Origin: a virus
Strand: one strand, 5' to 3'
IMG/VR virus record: IMGVR_UViG_3300047510_001802
Location: 1 to 33,271 of that record
Length of the DNA stretch: 33,271 bases
Below, one piece after another: positions 31,800 to 33,271 of this stretch. Both the position numbers and the translations under genes were made by a program. The notes under the pieces were generated by a model. The model ran no database searches. It saw only the letters and a program-made list of their open reading frames with translations, and was not told where the DNA came from. Positions within the stretch are counted from its first letter, which is position 1. Each line of letters starts with the position of its first letter.

Positions 31800-33271
31800 G
31801 TTTGTAGAAGATAACGATATCCAAGAAATCGATATCAAGCTAGGTACTGATTTTTCAGAGAGTAAAGAGTCATACTCTGACCCTTTCATGAGACCTCTAG
31901 AGAAAACAAAAAAGCTAGATGGGTTAAGTACAGCATTCAAGAAAAGAATTGCAAGAACAGACTTCTCAAAGTTTTTGCGTGGTGATGGAGTAGCATCAAC
32001 AGCAATTGTTGAACCATTCATGATCACAGGATACAGCATCCTTGATGTAGTTCAGCCACCATACAACATAGACTACCTTGCAAAGATTTATGAAATTTCT
32101 GCACCACACTACGCTGCTGTAAATGCAAAGGTTGCAAACATTGTTGGCCTAGGCTACGACTTTGTTGAGAGCGAAGCAACAAAAGAAAGACTTGCTGATA
32201 TTGATGACGAAAAGAAATTAGAGTTTGCAAGACGCAAGCTTGAAAGAATGAAGATTGCAATAAACGAATGGATCGAGTCTACAAACGAAGAGGAGACATT
32301 TGTTGAAACTCTTTCTCGTGTATGGAAAGACTATGAAACAACTGGTAACGGATATCTAGAAATTGGTAGAAAGAATACTGGAGAGATTGGCTATATTGGT
32401 CATGTTCCAGCGGCATCAATGCGTGTTCGCAGATTAAGAGATGGCTTCGTACAAATAATTGGAAATCAATCTGTCTACTTTAGAAATTATGGAGATACAA
32501 CATCTCCAAATCCAGTAACAGCAGATGCTCGTCCAAATGAGATTATTCACTTCAAGAACTATACACCAACAAATGGATACTATGGTGTTCCAGATATCAT
32601 AGCTTCTAAGAGCGCTATGACTGGAAACGAGTTTGCAGCCAGATATAACCTGGACTACTTTGAAAATAAGGCGGTACCAAGATATATTATTACCGTAAAG
32701 GGTGCAAAGCTTTCTAACGATGCAGAAAGAAAGTTGCTTGAGTTCTTCCAGACTGGTCTAAAGGGAAAGAATCATAGATCACTCTATATTCCACTTCCAG
32801 CAGACAATCCAGACTCAAAGGTAGAGTTTAAGATGGATGCGGTTGAGAACGGAATTCAGGACTCATCTTTTAACACCTATAGAAATGCCAACAGAGATGA
32901 AATATTGATCTCTCACAGAGTTCCAATTAACAAGGTTGGAACGCCACAGGGCGTCTCTTTGGCCAATGCTCGTGATGCAGATAAGACATTTAAAGAGCAG
33001 GTATGTCGTCCAGCTCAAAGAAATATTGAGAAGAGACTAAGCAAGATAATTTCAGAAAAAACAGACATTTTTATTCTTAAGTTTAACGAGCTTACCCTTA
33101 CAGACGAAGACACCCAGTCTAAGATTGATGAGCGCTACTTGCGTATGAAAGTCGTGGTTCCTAATGAAATTCGTGCTAGAATGGGACTACAAGGAATACC
33201 TGGTGGAGACCAGCCAGTTGAACTTAACGCTAAGGCGGCTGCAGAGCAAACAACTCAAGCAACTGGCAATA
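31789..33271 (+). CDS. Phage portal protein (3' partial, runs off window)
   Basis: From ATG 31789 (AAAGGA upstream, 11-nt overlap with the previous gene) the frame is open to the window edge, 494 codons. VVQPPYNIDYLAKIYEISAP, then HYAAVNAKVANIVGLGYDFV is the typical entry of PBSX/Phage_portal family proteins. EETFVETLSRVWKDYETTGN-GYLEIG and YIPLPADNPDSKVEFKMDAV follow, with ILISHRVPINKVGTPQGVSL in the stem/crown part. Portals form the dodecameric DNA entry/exit ring of the capsid and anchor terminase and the tail. No terminase gene is seen upstream in this window; it must lie elsewhere. Confidence 0.9.
   Translation, partial: MAAEFVEDNDIQEIDIKLGTDFSESKESYSDPFMRPLEKTKKLDGLSTAFKKRIARTDFSKFLRGDGVASTAIVEPFMITGYSILDVVQPPYNIDYLAKIYEISAPHYAAVNAKVANIVGLGYDFVESEATKERLADIDDEKKLEFARRKLERMKIAINEWIESTNEEETFVETLSRVWKDYETTGNGYLEIGRKNTGEIGYIGHVPAASMRVRRLRDGFVQIIGNQSVYFRNYGDTTSPNPVTADARPNEIIHFKNYTPTNGYYGVPDIIASKSAMTGNEFAARYNLDYFENKAVPRYIITVKGAKLSNDAERKLLEFFQTGLKGKNHRSLYIPLPADNPDSKVEFKMDAVENGIQDSSFNTYRNANRDEILISHRVPINKVGTPQGVSLANARDADKTFKEQVCRPAQRNIEKRLSKIISEKTDIFILKFNELTLTDEDTQSKIDERYLRMKVVVPNEIRARMGLQGIPGGDQPVELNAKAAAEQTTQATGN

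Noticed and set aside
1-33271. tRNA genes, integrase and attachment sites
   Set aside because: No cloverleaf with a convincing T-loop and no integrase-like frame was found by eye; I cannot run a scanner, so a weak tRNA might be missed.

Overview
This window looks like part of an AT-rich tailed double-stranded DNA phage genome, probably assembled from an environmental sample. Every gene supported here lies on the + strand and genes are tightly packed, often overlapping as TAATG, TGATG or ATGA. No stretch longer than about 90 bases lacks a gene. No tRNA, CRISPR array, insertion sequence or attachment site was seen. An actinobacterial host is a plausible inference, not proven. It rests on apparent leaderless genes (a -10 box exactly 6 nt before ATG), TTG starts, a class II (B12-dependent) ribonucleotide reductase and a virion protein with three PASTA domains.

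Layout. 1-2518: the 3' end of a GT-B glycosyltransferase (open at the left edge) and a monomeric class II ribonucleotide reductase. 2565-22312: a very long tail-fibre and adhesin region of about 19 proteins. It contains a BppU-like beta protein, three large fibres (two ending in cupredoxin-like domains), a collagen-like fibre, an 1165-residue virion protein and then a set of duplicated small modules. These modules are coiled-coil stubs, glycine-rich adhesins, small beta-sandwich proteins, tail-assembly chaperones and a LamG protein. The region ends with a PASTA/Pro-Thr-repeat/Cys-rich protein. 22315-31407: a cassette opened by the best sigma70-type promoter in the window. It encodes a duplicated-domain small protein, a zinc-ribbon protein, two 2-oxoglutarate/Fe(II) dioxygenases, a GDP-mannose 3,5-epimerase-like enzyme, a fucosyltransferase-like glycosyltransferase, two SGNH hydrolase-like proteins, a NodU/TobZ-type carbamoyltransferase and a double-LamG protein. 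Two related micropeptides of about 27-28 residues sit translationally coupled before one SGNH gene and before the carbamoyltransferase. 31406-33271: a 9-bp-stem hairpin, a leaderless promoter, a hypothetical gene and a phage portal protein that runs off the right edge, so head genes start here.

How it may work together (inference): the structural region builds a multi-adhesin tail tip. The cassette could hydroxylate, glycosylate, acylate or deacylate and carbamoylate either virion proteins (collagen-like and Pro-Thr repeats are obvious candidates) or a cell-surface glycan. The epimerase plus fucosyltransferase-like pair suggests a GDP-L-galactose or similar GDP-sugar route. The micropeptide coupling, the leaderless promoters and the possible virion-modification pathway are the observations most worth following.
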